A program made the position numbers and the translations under genes. The notes beneath the pieces were generated by a model. The model was not told the DNA's origin. It did not search any database and saw nothing but the letters and a program-made list of their open reading frames with translations. From JAFCUW01 sp049898325 (GTDB taxonomy: Bacteria > Pseudomonadota > Gammaproteobacteria > Burkholderiales > Burkholderiaceae_D), in contig NZ_JAFCXL010000024.1 in the NCBI RefSeq assembly GCF_049898325.1, forward strand, positions 4,259 to 68,258: 64,000 nucleotides of DNA, in the 5' to 3' direction. Shown here in pieces: positions 55,136 to 64,000 of the stretch (the stretch's first letter is position 1; each line of letters starts with the position of its first letter).

Positions 55136-56743
55136 TTAGCCCAGCGCGAGCCGGCGCGTGGCAGGCGGGGCGGCGGGCAAGGCGACCTGCGCGCCACCGA
55201 GTTGGAACACGCGCACCACGTCGATCAGGCCGGCCGTCAGTTGCTGCAGCGACTGGGCGGCGGCGGCCGACTGCTCCACCAGCGCCGCATTTTGCTGGGT
55301 GGCGCCATCGATTTGCACGATGGCCTGGTTGACCTGGGCGATACCGGCGTCCTGCTCGCGGCTGGCGGCGGAAATTTCGGCCACCACGGCGCTCACTTTG
55401 CCCACGCTGGCGACGATCACGCGCATGGTGTCGCCGGCGGCGGCCACCAGCGTGCTGCCCAGTTCGACCTGGGCGCTGGACGCATCGATGAGCGCCTTGA
55501 TTTCCTTGGCGGCCGTGTTCGAGCGCTGCGCCAGGTTGCGGACCTCGGCGGCAACGACGGCGAAACCGCGCCCCTGTTCGCCGGCGCGCGCCGCTTCGAC
55601 CGCCGCGTTGAGCGCCAGGATATTTGTCTGGAAGGCGATCGATTCGATGACGCCGATGATGTCGGCGATCTTGCGCGAGGCAGTGTCGATGGCGCCCATG
55701 GTGCGCACGACGTCGTCGACCACGGCGCCGCCCTTGACGGCCACGCCGGCGGCGCCCGCGGCCATCTGGTTGGCCTGCAGGGCATTGTCGGCATTGTGCT
55801 TGACGGTGGAGGTCAGCTCCTCGATCGAGGCGGCGGTCTCTTCCAGCGAACTGGCCTGCATCTCGGTGCGCGATGACAGGTCCATATTGCCGCTGGCGAT
55901 CTCGCCGGCGGCGGTGGCCATCACTTCGCTGCTGTCGCGCACCTTGCTGACAATCATGTGCAAGCTGAGCCGCATGGCATTGAGCGCCGCACTGAGCTGA
56001 CCGGTTTCGCTGTGGTCGCGTGCATCGTGGGCGAGGTCGCGACTGAGTTCGCCGCCGGCAATCGCGCTGGCGAAGTCCACCGCATCCTTGAGCGGGGCGA
56101 TGATCGACCGGGCCACCAGCAGGCCGCACACGAAGGTGATCGCCATCGACAGGACGACGATGAGGACGATCAGTTGGCGCGAGCGGGTGACGACGGTGAC
56201 GCCGGCATCGCGCGCGCCGGACGAGTCGGCGGCGATCACGTCGCTCAGTGCCTCCATGCTATTTTCCAGCTTGTGAAAGTGCGCGGTGAAATCGGCGAAG
56301 CCGGCCTGGGCGGCCGGCCGGTCGCTTGCCGCCTGCCCGATGATCTGGCGCACGCTGGCCAGGTAGGCGGTGGCATCGGGCCGCACCTTCGCCATCGCCG
56401 CCAGCAGGGCCGGCTCGCGCGTGTGCTTCTCCATCGAGGCCAGCAGTTTTTCCAGCAGCGCCCCGTGTTCGGCGGCGCCGTCGGCCGCTTCCTTGTGGCG
56501 GGCGGCGCCGTCGACGCTGCCGGCTTCGCCGGCCAGCATGGCGGCGAGCACGTCGGCGCGCAGGGCGTCATGGGCCTGGTCGGCCTGCAACTGGTCCTTG
56601 ATGGCGATGCCGTTGTCGGTGATGCCCTCCATGGCCAGTGCGAGCCGGCCCACCGCGGCATAGCCGATCAGGCCGACAATGGCGACAAACAGGAGCGCGG
56701 CCACATTCAGGAAAAGCAGGCGCTGCTTGATGGAGAAAAACAT
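55136..56743 (-). CDS. methyl-accepting chemotaxis protein with four-helix sensor
   Basis: A 535-residue chemoreceptor. Helix 1 is at about 8-30, the periplasmic part (about 35-185) is all helical as in 4HB/Tar-like sensors, helix 2 is at about 190-212, and HAMP follows. The signalling tip has IESIAFQTNILALNAAVEAA and GEQGRGFAVVAAEVRNLAQR. The C-terminus RRLALG has no CheR-binding pentapeptide. The start at 56743 follows an AGGA site; an in-frame ATG 15 bases upstream is less likely. It lies between the trehalose operon and an outer-membrane protein gene. The ligand is unknown. Confidence 0.94.
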   Translation of the reverse strand: MFFSIKQRLLFLNVAALLFVAIVGLIGYAAVGRLALAMEGITDNGIAIKDQLQADQAHDALRADVLAAMLAGEAGSVDGAARHKEAADGAAEHGALLEKLLASMEKHTREPALLAAMAKVRPDATAYLASVRQIIGQAASDRPAAQAGFADFTAHFHKLENSMEALSDVIAADSSGARDAGVTVVTRSRQLIVLIVVLSMAITFVCGLLVARSIIAPLKDAVDFASAIAGGELSRDLAHDARDHSETGQLSAALNAMRLSLHMIVSKVRDSSEVMATAAGEIASGNMDLSSRTEMQASSLEETAASIEELTSTVKHNADNALQANQMAAGAAGVAVKGGAVVDDVVRTMGAIDTASRKIADIIGVIESIAFQTNILALNAAVEAARAGEQGRGFAVVAAEVRNLAQRSNTAAKEIKALIDASSAQVELGSTLVAAAGDTMRVIVASVGKVSAVVAEISAASREQDAGIAQVNQAIVQIDGATQQNAALVEQSAAAAQSLQQLTAGLIDVVRVFQLGGAQVALPAAPPATRRLALG

Positions 56744-56781
56744 GGCGTATCCTGACATGAGGAAAACGGCGCCCGCGGCCG

Positions 56782-57612
56782 CTAGAGCTTGAACGACAGG
56801 CCGACGGTGATGGCCCGGTCAGGGGTATTGCGATTGAGGCCGGCCGAGACGGCGGCGTCGAGCTGGCACTGGGGCGTGAGCAGCCAGGCGGCGCCCACAT
56901 CGAAGCTGAGCAGCGAGCCGCCGCTGCGGGCGCGGGCGATGCGCGGCGCCGACAGTTCGACGAAGCTGCGCCAGCGCGGGGTCCACTGCTTGCCCAGCAC
57001 CACGCCAAAAATGCCGCTGGTGAAGCGGCGCCCGTCTTCGGCCCGTTCGCTGGCCAGGCCCGGCATCACCCCCAGCGACATTTCACTACCGAGCTCCCAT
57101 TCGGCCACGCCGCGCAGGGACGGACGCACGCCATCGCCGCGCACGGCGCGCGCGCCGCTGGGCAGGTCGGCGTGCAGCAGCAGGCCGAGGCCGGGCGCGC
57201 CGCCCTCGCCGGCGCCGTCGCGCACGTGCCATTTCACGCCCAGCGAGGTGTCGGCCATGCCGCTGGCATTGTCGCTGGCCGCGCCGCGCTGCCAACTGCG
57301 CACCCGGCCGTCGGTTTCGACGCGCAATTCGAGGTCCTCGCTCACGCCGATGCGCAGCAGCGTGGGCGTCGACGTGGCGCGCGTGGTGACGCCGTCGCGG
57401 CCGCTGCGCTCGGCCGCCAGGCTGGTCTCAACCTGCAGGCGGCCCTTGCCGACGACGGCGCTCGACTCGACGAAATCGGGACGGTCGGTGACGATGCTGT
57501 CGTCGCCCTCACCGGTACTGGCATGGGCGGTGCCCGCGAACAGCAAGCTGGTCAGTGCCAGGGCCACGGCCGTGGCCAGGCAGTTGTGTTGGATGTCGAA
57601 CAGTTTCCTCAT
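56782..57612 (-). CDS. outer-membrane transporter-like protein (phenol MetA-pathway family)
   Basis: A 276-residue exported protein. The signal peptide is ATAVALALTSLLFAGTAHA with cleavage after about residue 31. The mature part is made of alternating beta-strands with the family opening TDRPDFVESSAVVGKGRLQV and the ending ITVGLSFKL, a terminal aromatic/hydrophobic strand typical of outer-membrane barrels. Pfam groups such proteins as the MetA pathway of phenol degradation family; the actual cargo is unknown. It is co-directional with the chemoreceptor 38 bp downstream. Confidence 0.8.
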   Translation of the reverse strand: MRKLFDIQHNCLATAVALALTSLLFAGTAHASTGEGDDSIVTDRPDFVESSAVVGKGRLQVETSLAAERSGRDGVTTRATSTPTLLRIGVSEDLELRVETDGRVRSWQRGAASDNASGMADTSLGVKWHVRDGAGEGGAPGLGLLLHADLPSGARAVRGDGVRPSLRGVAEWELGSEMSLGVMPGLASERAEDGRRFTSGIFGVVLGKQWTPRWRSFVELSAPRIARARSGGSLLSFDVGAAWLLTPQCQLDAAVSAGLNRNTPDRAITVGLSFKL

Positions 57613-57835
57613 GGAATCATTCTACCGCACAATGGCACTTGATCGCAGCCCTGCAGAGTGACTAGCCCGGGGCGATGATGGCGCCTTTCACGACTTGACA
57701 GGGGCGCTCGCCGGGCGCTGGCCGGGCAGGGTAAAATACGCGCGGCCCCATCAACCCCACCACCGTGCCCATGCCCCACCGCTTGCCCCCATCCTCCTGC
57801 CTCCTGTGCGCCGCTTGCCTGCCCCGGAGCGGCGC

Positions 57836-58327
57836 ATGACGCGCCCCGTCATTTCGCTGGTCGTCGCCATGGATGCCGGGCGCGGCATCGGCATCGACAA
57901 CGCCCTGCCCTGGCACCTGCCGGAAGACCTGGCCCATTTCAAGCGCGTCACCACCGGCCACCCCATCATCATGGGCCGCAAGACCTTCGATTCGATCGGC
58001 CGGCCGCTACCGAACCGCCGCAACATCGTCGTCACGCGCGATGCCGGCTGGACCCGGGCGGGGGTCGAGACGGCCGGCTCGCTCGAGGCGGCCATCGCGC
58101 TCGCGGGCCAGGTCGACGCCTGCATCATCGGTGGCGCGCAAATTTTCGCGCAGGCGATCGATGCGGGCCTGGCCGGCCGCATGGTCGTCACCGAAATCGA
58201 CCAGCACTACCCATGCGACACTTTTTTCCCGCCCCTGCCAGCCGGCTGGGTGGAAACGGCGCGCGAACGGCAGCAGTCCGCCAGCGGCGTCCACTATAGT
58301 TTCGTCACCTACGAGAAAGCACACTGA
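57836..58327 (+). CDS. folA: dihydrofolate reductase
   Basis: A 163-residue enzyme reducing dihydrofolate with NADPH. The active-site acid is D31 in LPWHLPEDLAHFKRVTTGHP, the NADPH segments are IMGRKTFDSIGRPLPNRRNI and CIIGGAQIFAQAI, and the end is DTFFPPLPAGWVETARER. The start at 57836 has a GGAG site about 8 bases upstream; the frame extends 47 codons further up but without family similarity. It supports thymidylate synthase (43526) but is not in the same operon. A DUF4337 gene starts 1 bp after its stop. Confidence 0.96.
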   Translation: MTRPVISLVVAMDAGRGIGIDNALPWHLPEDLAHFKRVTTGHPIIMGRKTFDSIGRPLPNRRNIVVTRDAGWTRAGVETAGSLEAAIALAGQVDACIIGGAQIFAQAIDAGLAGRMVVTEIDQHYPCDTFFPPLPAGWVETARERQQSASGVHYSFVTYEKAH

Positions 58328-58328
58328 T

Positions 58329-58940
58329 ATGTCCGGAGATGGTTTTCACGTACACGGCCCGCACGATCACGCGGTCGAACACGCCGCCCACGGCGGCGAC
58401 AGCTTTTCCAACAACATCGCCGTCATGACGGCGATCCTGGCCACCGTGGGGGCGCTGTTCGGCTACCTGGGCGGCGCCACCCAGAACGAGGCGGCGATGT
58501 TCAAGAACAACGCCGCCATCGACAAGACCGAGGCGGCCAACGCCTGGAATTATTACCAGGCCAAGTCGAACAAGCAGAACCTGGCCGAACTGGCCATGGT
58601 CCTGCCCGGCGTCGATCCCACCAAATACAAGGCCGACATGGCCCGCTACGAGACCGAAAAGGGCACCATCAAGAAGAAGGCGGAAAAATTCGAGGCCGCC
58701 TCCGATGAATGGAACCACCGCTCCGACGCGGCCATGCACGCGCACCACCAGTGGGCGCTGGCGACGACGGCCGAGCAGATCGCCATTTCGCTGGCGGCCA
58801 TCACCCTGCTCACGCGCAAAAAATGGATGATGGCGGGCGCCTACGGGGTGGCCGCGGTGGGCCTGGTGCTGGGCGCCTTCGCCTGGCTGCACATCGATCC
58901 GCTGGGCGCGCTGCTGGGCGCCGCCAGCGTGGCCCACTAG
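58329..58940 (+). CDS. DUF4337 membrane protein
   Basis: A 203-residue protein. The N-terminus is His-rich (HVHGPHDHAVEHAAHGG), then a membrane helix at about 30-50 (NNIAVMTAILATVGALFGYL), a helical cytoplasmic or periplasmic middle (NEAAMFKNNAAIDKTEAANA, QAKSNKQNLAEL) and two C-terminal helices. This order is that of DUF4337. The His-rich end could bind metal, but that is not shown. The role is unknown. It starts one base after the folA stop, so it is translated from the same message. Confidence 0.88.
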   Translation: MSGDGFHVHGPHDHAVEHAAHGGDSFSNNIAVMTAILATVGALFGYLGGATQNEAAMFKNNAAIDKTEAANAWNYYQAKSNKQNLAELAMVLPGVDPTKYKADMARYETEKGTIKKKAEKFEAASDEWNHRSDAAMHAHHQWALATTAEQIAISLAAITLLTRKKWMMAGAYGVAAVGLVLGAFAWLHIDPLGALLGAASVAH

Positions 58941-59137
58941 CGCTGCTGGTGGCAGATGCCCGGGCAGGCGTGCGGGGCTCGGGTCCGCAGGTAGGCTAAG
59001 CTTCTGTTAATTATTTTTTCACCGAATTGCGGCTATTTCTGCGAAAATCCGCATCTTGTTTCGTATTGGTGCCGTGAACAGTCGCCCCGCCCCCCTGGCG
59101 CGGACGGCGCTCACGGCACTTCGCTTTGGAGCTGCCC

Positions 59138-61408
59138 ATGAAATTTCGTTTCCCCATCGTCATCATCGACGAGGATTTCCGTTCTGAAAACACGTCCGGC
59201 CTGGGCATTCGCGCGCTCGCCGATGCGATGGAGAAAGAAGGCATGGAAGTGCTCGGCGTGACCAGCTACGGCGACCTGTCGCAGTTCGCCCAGCAGCAGT
59301 CGCGCGCCTCGGCCTTCGTGCTGTCGATCGACGACGAGGAATTCGGCGGCGGCTCCGTCGAAGAGACCGACTTCGCGCTGGTGGCCCTGCGCTCGTTCGT
59401 GCGCGAGATCCGCCACAAGAACGCCGACATCCCCATTTATATCTACGGCGAGACGCGCACCTCGCGCCATATCCCCAACGATGTCCTGCGCGAGCTGCAC
59501 GGCTTCATCCACATGTTCGAGGACACCCCCGAATTCGTCGCCCGCCACATCATCCGCGAGGCGAAGTCCTACCTCGACGGCCTGGCGCCGCCGTTCTTCC
59601 GCGCGCTCGTCAACTACGCCAACGACGGTTCCTACTCGTGGCACTGCCCCGGCCACTCCGGCGGCGTGGCCTTCCTCAAGTCGCCCATCGGCCAGATGTT
59701 CCACCAGTTCTTCGGCGAGAACATGCTGCGCGCCGACGTCTGCAACGCCGTCGAAGAACTGGGCCAGCTGCTCGACCACACCGGTCCCGTCGCCAAGTCC
59801 GAGCGCAACGCCGCCCGCATCTTCAACGCCGACCACTGCTATTTTGTGACCAACGGCACCTCGACCTCGAACAAGATGGTCTGGCACTCGACGGTGGCGC
59901 CGGGCGACATCGTCGTCGTCGACCGCAACTGCCACAAGTCGATCCTGCACTCGATCATCATGTGCGGCGCCATTCCCGTGTTCCTGATGCCGACCCGCAA
60001 TCACCTGGGCATCATCGGTCCCATCCCGCTGGAAGAATTCACCCCCGAGTCGATCGCCCGCAAGATCGAGGCGAACCCGTTCGCCCGCAACGCCGTCAAC
60101 AAGAAGCCGCGCATTCTCACCATCACCCAGTCGACCTACGACGGCGTGGTGTACAACGTCGAGACCCTGCGCGAAATGCTCGACGGGAAAATCGACACCC
60201 TGCACTTCGACGAAGCGTGGCTGCCGCACGCCACCTTCCACGATTTCTACAAGAATATGCACGCCATCGGCCGCGACCGGCCGCGCGCGAAGGAGTCGAT
60301 GATCTTCTCGACCCAGTCCACCCACAAACTGCTGGCGGGCCTGTCGCAGGCCTCGCAGGTGCTGGTGCGCGAATCCGAATCGGTCAAGCTGGACCGGGAC
60401 GCTTTCAACGAAGCCTACCTGATGCACACCTCGACCTCGCCGCAGTATTCGATCATCGCCTCGTGCGACGTGGCCGCGGCCATGATGGAAGCGCCCGGCG
60501 GCACGGCGCTGGTGGAAGAATCGATCTTCGAAGCGCTCGACTTCCGCCGCGCCATGAAAAAGGTCGACGAAGAATTCGGCAGCGACTGGTGGTTCAAGGT
60601 CTGGGGCCCCGACACCTTCTCCGAAGAAGGCATCGGCACCCAGGACGACTGGATGATCCGCGCCGAGGACGACTGGCACGGCTTCGGCAATCTCGCCCCC
60701 GGCTTCAATATGCTCGACCCGATCAAGGCCACCGTGGTCACGCCGGGCCTGTCGCTCGACGGCCAGTTCGGCGAGACCGGCATTCCCGCCTCGATCGTCA
60801 CCAAGTACCTGGCCGAGCACGGCGTCATCATTGAAAAATGCGGGCTGTATTCCTTCTTCATCATGTTCACCATCGGCATCACCAAGGGCCGCTGGAACAC
60901 CCTCGTGACCGCCCTGCAGCAGTTCAAGGACGACTACGACAAGAACCAGCCGCTGTGGCGCATCCTGCCCGAGTTCTCGCAGATGAACCCCCGCTACGAA
61001 GCGATGGGCCTGCGCGACCTGTGCCAGTCAATCCACGATTTCTACAAGGCCTACGATGTGGCGCGCCTGACCACGGAGATGTATTTGTCGGACATGATCC
61101 CGGCGATGAAACCGTCGGACGCGTTCGCCAAGATGGCGCACCGCGAAATCGAGCGGGTCGCCATCGAGGATCTCGAAGGGCGCATCACGGCCATCCTTCT
61201 CACCCCCTACCCGCCCGGCATTCCCCTGCTCATTCCCGGCGAGCGCTTCAACAAGACCATCGTCGATTACCTGCGCTTCGCGCGTGACTTCAACGAGCGC
61301 TTCCCCGGCTTCGAGACGGACGTGCACGGCCTGGTCAAGCGCGAAGTCGATGGCAAGCGCGGTTATTTTGTCGACTGCGTGCGCAGCGATGCGATCATGC
61401 CGCTGTAA
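59138..61408 (+). CDS. arginine/lysine/ornithine decarboxylase (PLP fold type I, biodegradative type)
   Basis: A 756-residue enzyme, the length of E. coli AdiA. The N-terminal wing domain is at 1-130 (IVIIDEDFRSENTSGLGIRA). The PLP core has SWHCPGHSGGVAFLKSPIGQ, FVTNGTSTSNKMVW, VDRNCHKSILHSIIMCGAIP, LHFDEAWLPHATFH and the PLP lysine in STQSTHKLLAGLSQASQVLV. The C-terminal domain has LLTPYPPGIPLLIPGERF. It decarboxylates a basic amino acid to agmatine, cadaverine or putrescine, consuming a proton. The substrate is not certain; arginine or lysine are the best guesses. No antiporter is adjacent. Confidence 0.93.
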   Translation: MKFRFPIVIIDEDFRSENTSGLGIRALADAMEKEGMEVLGVTSYGDLSQFAQQQSRASAFVLSIDDEEFGGGSVEETDFALVALRSFVREIRHKNADIPIYIYGETRTSRHIPNDVLRELHGFIHMFEDTPEFVARHIIREAKSYLDGLAPPFFRALVNYANDGSYSWHCPGHSGGVAFLKSPIGQMFHQFFGENMLRADVCNAVEELGQLLDHTGPVAKSERNAARIFNADHCYFVTNGTSTSNKMVWHSTVAPGDIVVVDRNCHKSILHSIIMCGAIPVFLMPTRNHLGIIGPIPLEEFTPESIARKIEANPFARNAVNKKPRILTITQSTYDGVVYNVETLREMLDGKIDTLHFDEAWLPHATFHDFYKNMHAIGRDRPRAKESMIFSTQSTHKLLAGLSQASQVLVRESESVKLDRDAFNEAYLMHTSTSPQYSIIASCDVAAAMMEAPGGTALVEESIFEALDFRRAMKKVDEEFGSDWWFKVWGPDTFSEEGIGTQDDWMIRAEDDWHGFGNLAPGFNMLDPIKATVVTPGLSLDGQFGETGIPASIVTKYLAEHGVIIEKCGLYSFFIMFTIGITKGRWNTLVTALQQFKDDYDKNQPLWRILPEFSQMNPRYEAMGLRDLCQSIHDFYKAYDVARLTTEMYLSDMIPAMKPSDAFAKMAHREIERVAIEDLEGRITAILLTPYPPGIPLLIPGERFNKTIVDYLRFARDFNERFPGFETDVHGLVKREVDGKRGYFVDCVRSDAIMPL

Positions 61409-61430
61409 CTAGCGGCTGCGGCAATAAAAC

Positions 61431-61456
61431 AAAAGGCGTCCGCGGACGCCTTTTTT
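61431..61456. terminator. bidirectional terminator
   Basis: AAAAGGCGTCC pairs with GGACGCCTTTTTT around a tight CGCG turn. It is U-rich on both sides and so serves both the decarboxylase gene (stop 22 bp upstream) and the convergent TonB-receptor gene, whose stop lies 4 bp to the right. Confidence 0.9.
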
Positions 61457-61460
61457 CATG

Positions 61461-63908
61461 TTACTGCGCGGGCGGCACCGGCACCGGTGCGGGAGCGGGC
61501 GCGGGAGCGGGAGCGGGCGCGGGGCTGGCCGGCGTGCCCTGCAGTGCGCGCATCGCTTCGCGCGCCGCCGGGGTGTCCGGGTTCACCCCGGCCGCCTGCA
61601 GCGCATTGCGCACGGCGTCGTTGCCGGTCACACCGCCGAAGCTGTAGCGCAGGCCCACGTACAGGCGGCGCTGCTGCACGGTGGTGTCGGTGCGGTCGCG
61701 CAGCAGGCCCGTGTCGACCCGAAAATCCTGCCGGGTCGAGCGCAACACGTCGTTGGCACGCAGGTTCAGCGACAGGCGCGGGTTGAACTTGTGTTCATAG
61801 GCCAGGTTGATCACGCCGAACGGCTCGCGATAGCCTTCGCCCGACAACTGCTTACCCTGGTGAAATGCCATCAGCGTGAGCACGTCGACGGCGCTGATCT
61901 GCCATTGGCCGCCGCCCTGCAACTGCAGCGAGGGCGCGGTGCGCTTCTGGCCCGTCAGACCGGTCGCATCGAGACGGTCCTGCTCGATAAAGCCCCAGTT
62001 GCCACTGAACATGAAACGGATGTTCGGCATGGCCATGCCGCCCAGCCGCAGGTTCGGCGGCACCATCCCCATCACGGAAAACTCCAGCCCGCCGCTACGG
62101 CGGTCGCCCAGGTTGTCCTTGGTGGTGAGCAGCGTGTTTTCGCTCAGGAAAATGCGGCGGTCGGTGATGACGTCCGATTCGCGGCGCAGGTAGCCGCGCA
62201 GGCTGGCAGGGGCGATGCCCATCACGCGCGTTTCGTAACCGAGTTCGAGCGAGTGCAGCTTGACCGGGCGCAGGTGCGGGTTACCGGAACTGACATAGTA
62301 ATCGTTGGCGTAATTGATAAAGGGGTTGAGCTCGCCCGCGGCGGGCCGCGAAATGCGGTCGGCGTAGGACAGGCGCAGGTTCGAATTCTTGTCCAGCTTG
62401 TAGGTCAGGAACAGGCTGGGCAGGTAACTGAGGTAGCGGTCGTCGGCCACGATGGCGCTGGTGACCTGGTCCAGGTCGAGCGCGGTGTGCTCGACGCGTA
62501 AGCCGCCCTTGAACGACCACAGGGGATTGAGCGGCATTTCGTAGCTGCCGTAGGCGGCCAGCACGTCCTGGTCGAGCTTGAACAGATTGCTGCGCCGGGC
62601 GTCGGGCACCAGGCCACTGAGGAACAGGTAACGATTGTCGATCGACTGGGCGTTGCGCTGCCAGCGTCCGCCCGCGGTCAGGAAACCGGGCCCCAGATTG
62701 CCCGAGTAATCGCTGCTCAGGTCGGTCAGGCGCACCCGCGTTTCGCCGTTTTGCGTGTAGTCGCGCAGCACCGGCGCACCCGCGCCCGGCAGCAACAGCG
62801 CCTGGTAGAGCGTGGCCGTGTCGTTGATGTTGGTGTTCGACGAGTGGCGCAGGTCCACCTTGAGCGTCTCGCCGTCGGCAGCGAAGCGGCGCTCGAACCC
62901 CGTCACCAGTTCGACGTTGCGGGCCTGGCCGTCGGTGGCGCGGCCGGTGCGGTAGTCGACCAGCGGCAACTGGCCCGTGCCGAAGTCGGTGAACCGCTCG
63001 TTCTGGCTGGCGTCGTTGCCGCGCTGGTTGACCGACACCGAGGCGGTGAGCGTGTCGCGGGCGTTGTAGTTGTAGCGCCCGCCAACGCCCGCTTGCACGA
63101 AATTGCTGATGGCCTCGCGGCTGGCCTGCTGGCGCAAGCGGCTCAGTGCGCCCGTGACGGGATCGATGCGTTCGCGCGTTTGCACGGTGTCGCTGTCGCT
63201 GCCGTCGCGGCGCACGTTGAGGGTGCCGTTGACTGACGCGTAACCGGCGCTGTAGCTGCCGTTGGCGAAGGCGTTATGGCGGCCGCCCGGGCCCACATTG
63301 GCCACCACGCTGCCGTTGCCGCCGGGCTTGGTGTAGCGGCGCGAAATCAGGTTCAGGATGGGGCCGCCGCCGGCTTCATTGCCGAATTCGGCGCCCGGGT
63401 TGTTGATCACCTGGACCGATTCATAATTTTCCGCCGGCAAGGCGTTGATGGCGGCCGCCCGGTTCTCGCCCTGCAACTGGGCGGTCGGCTTGCCGTCGAC
63501 CAGCACGGTGACACGCTCACTGCCCCGCAGGCGCACGGTGCCGTTCGGATCGACGTTGACGGAAGGGACATTGTTCAAGATGTCGCCGATCGAGGCGCCC
63601 GCCGTGCTGGCGCCGCTCTTGATCTCGTAGACCTGGCGATCGACCCGGTTGGTGTCGCGCTCGCTGACCACGTTGACCACCTGCACGGGGCCGGTGGGTG
63701 CCGGCAGCGGCGCGGCCGCCCTGGCGCTGGCGGGCGCGGGGGCGTCGGTCTTGCCGCTGGTCGCCACGACCGGTTCGACGGCGACCGTCTGCGCCGCTGC
63801 GTGGGCACCGAGCAAGAGCAGCACGATGGCCGCCGGGACGGCCCTGCGGGCGAAAGGGAGAGGGGTGGGACGGCAAGCTGGGGCGGTCTCAAGTATCAAG
63901 TGCAACAC
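61461..63908 (-). CDS. TonB-dependent outer-membrane receptor with Ala/Pro C-terminal tail
   Basis: An 815-residue protein. The signal peptide is RRAVPAAIVLLLLGAHAAAQ with cleavage near residue 40, followed by an Ala/Pro-rich linker. The plug covers about 80-190 (GASIGDILNNVPSVNVDPNG, RLRGSERVTVLVDGKPTAQL, VQVINNPGAEFGNEAGGGPI). The barrel is of the OMP_b-brl_3 type (SLFLTYKLDKNSNLRLSYAD, RISRPAAGELNPFINYANDY) and its last strand is RRLYVGLRYSFGG. About 60 residues follow this strand, ending in alternating Ala-Pro. The substrate is unknown; no siderophore or FecR genes are adjacent. Confidence 0.9.
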   Translation of the reverse strand: MLHLILETAPACRPTPLPFARRAVPAAIVLLLLGAHAAAQTVAVEPVVATSGKTDAPAPASARAAAPLPAPTGPVQVVNVVSERDTNRVDRQVYEIKSGASTAGASIGDILNNVPSVNVDPNGTVRLRGSERVTVLVDGKPTAQLQGENRAAAINALPAENYESVQVINNPGAEFGNEAGGGPILNLISRRYTKPGGNGSVVANVGPGGRHNAFANGSYSAGYASVNGTLNVRRDGSDSDTVQTRERIDPVTGALSRLRQQASREAISNFVQAGVGGRYNYNARDTLTASVSVNQRGNDASQNERFTDFGTGQLPLVDYRTGRATDGQARNVELVTGFERRFAADGETLKVDLRHSSNTNINDTATLYQALLLPGAGAPVLRDYTQNGETRVRLTDLSSDYSGNLGPGFLTAGGRWQRNAQSIDNRYLFLSGLVPDARRSNLFKLDQDVLAAYGSYEMPLNPLWSFKGGLRVEHTALDLDQVTSAIVADDRYLSYLPSLFLTYKLDKNSNLRLSYADRISRPAAGELNPFINYANDYYVSSGNPHLRPVKLHSLELGYETRVMGIAPASLRGYLRRESDVITDRRIFLSENTLLTTKDNLGDRRSGGLEFSVMGMVPPNLRLGGMAMPNIRFMFSGNWGFIEQDRLDATGLTGQKRTAPSLQLQGGGQWQISAVDVLTLMAFHQGKQLSGEGYREPFGVINLAYEHKFNPRLSLNLRANDVLRSTRQDFRVDTGLLRDRTDTTVQQRRLYVGLRYSFGGVTGNDAVRNALQAAGVNPDTPAAREAMRALQGTPASPAPAPAPAPAPAPVPVPPAQ

Positions 63909-64000
63909 CGGGTTAATGAATCGAATCGGCCTGCAATTGTAGCCGAGCCATGTGTTCGGTATAAACCACCAGAGGCGACTTCCATCCGAGCGTTTCCCGT

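Noticed and set aside
59111..60820. A 569-codon minus frame opposite the decarboxylase
   Set aside because: Shadow frame typical of GC-rich genes; the plus strand has all decarboxylase motifs.

Overview
The window reads as chromosome of a GC-rich betaproteobacterium, most likely Oxalobacteraceae (Massilia/Janthinobacterium/Duganella type). This rests on the overall base composition, the housekeeping proteins and the paired chemotaxis and c-di-GMP genes; it is an inference from familiarity with the families, not a database result.

Positions 1 to about 9.9 kb are an accessory island. The first 5.6 kb is AT-rich and looks like a graveyard of polymorphic (contact or type VI delivered) toxins: a PAAR spike protein, two decayed C-terminal pieces of the same toxin family, a possible third toxin tail, two Imm74-like immunity genes, other small immunity-like genes, and a VOC-fold gene present as a frameshifted copy, a divergent paralogue and a shredded duplicate. 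A GC-rich gene for an unknown 562-residue protein with a long Asp/Glu tract built on a TCGTCC hexamer repeat follows. The island closes with an AlpA-type regulator, a tyrosine integrase and a 24-bp tRNA-Ser 3' end that is probably the attachment site.

From 10.2 kb the sequence is ordinary core chromosome: tRNA-Val(CAC); the dnaQ/rnhA/methyltransferase/gloB block (same order as in E. coli); malate synthase with a divergent LysR regulator; a cold-shock protein; upp with an Hpt protein; an AidB-like acyl-CoA dehydrogenase; aroC; metY; a translationally coupled wrbA/DUF2069/FAD-oxidase/FtsX-permease/AttH run; an MsbA-like ABC exporter; threonine aldolase; thyA; an aldehyde dehydrogenase; oleate hydratase; folA; a basic amino acid decarboxylase; and a TonB receptor.

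Two themes recur. Signalling: three large EAL-domain proteins with different N-terminal sensors and different states of GGDEF decay, an HDOD-GAF protein coupled to one of them, an Hpt protein and two methyl-accepting chemotaxis proteins. Trehalose: a membrane-anchored trehalose-6-phosphate synthase fused to an N-terminal sensor-like module, a phosphatase and a GH15 hydrolase, all joined by 4-bp stop/start overlaps. The most unusual items are the toxin mosaic, the acidic-tract island protein, the sensor-synthase fusion, a 158-bp near-perfect palindrome between two convergent genes, and an FtsX-type permease with no ATPase gene beside it. I did not find a clearly new defence or effector system with intact enzymatic components.
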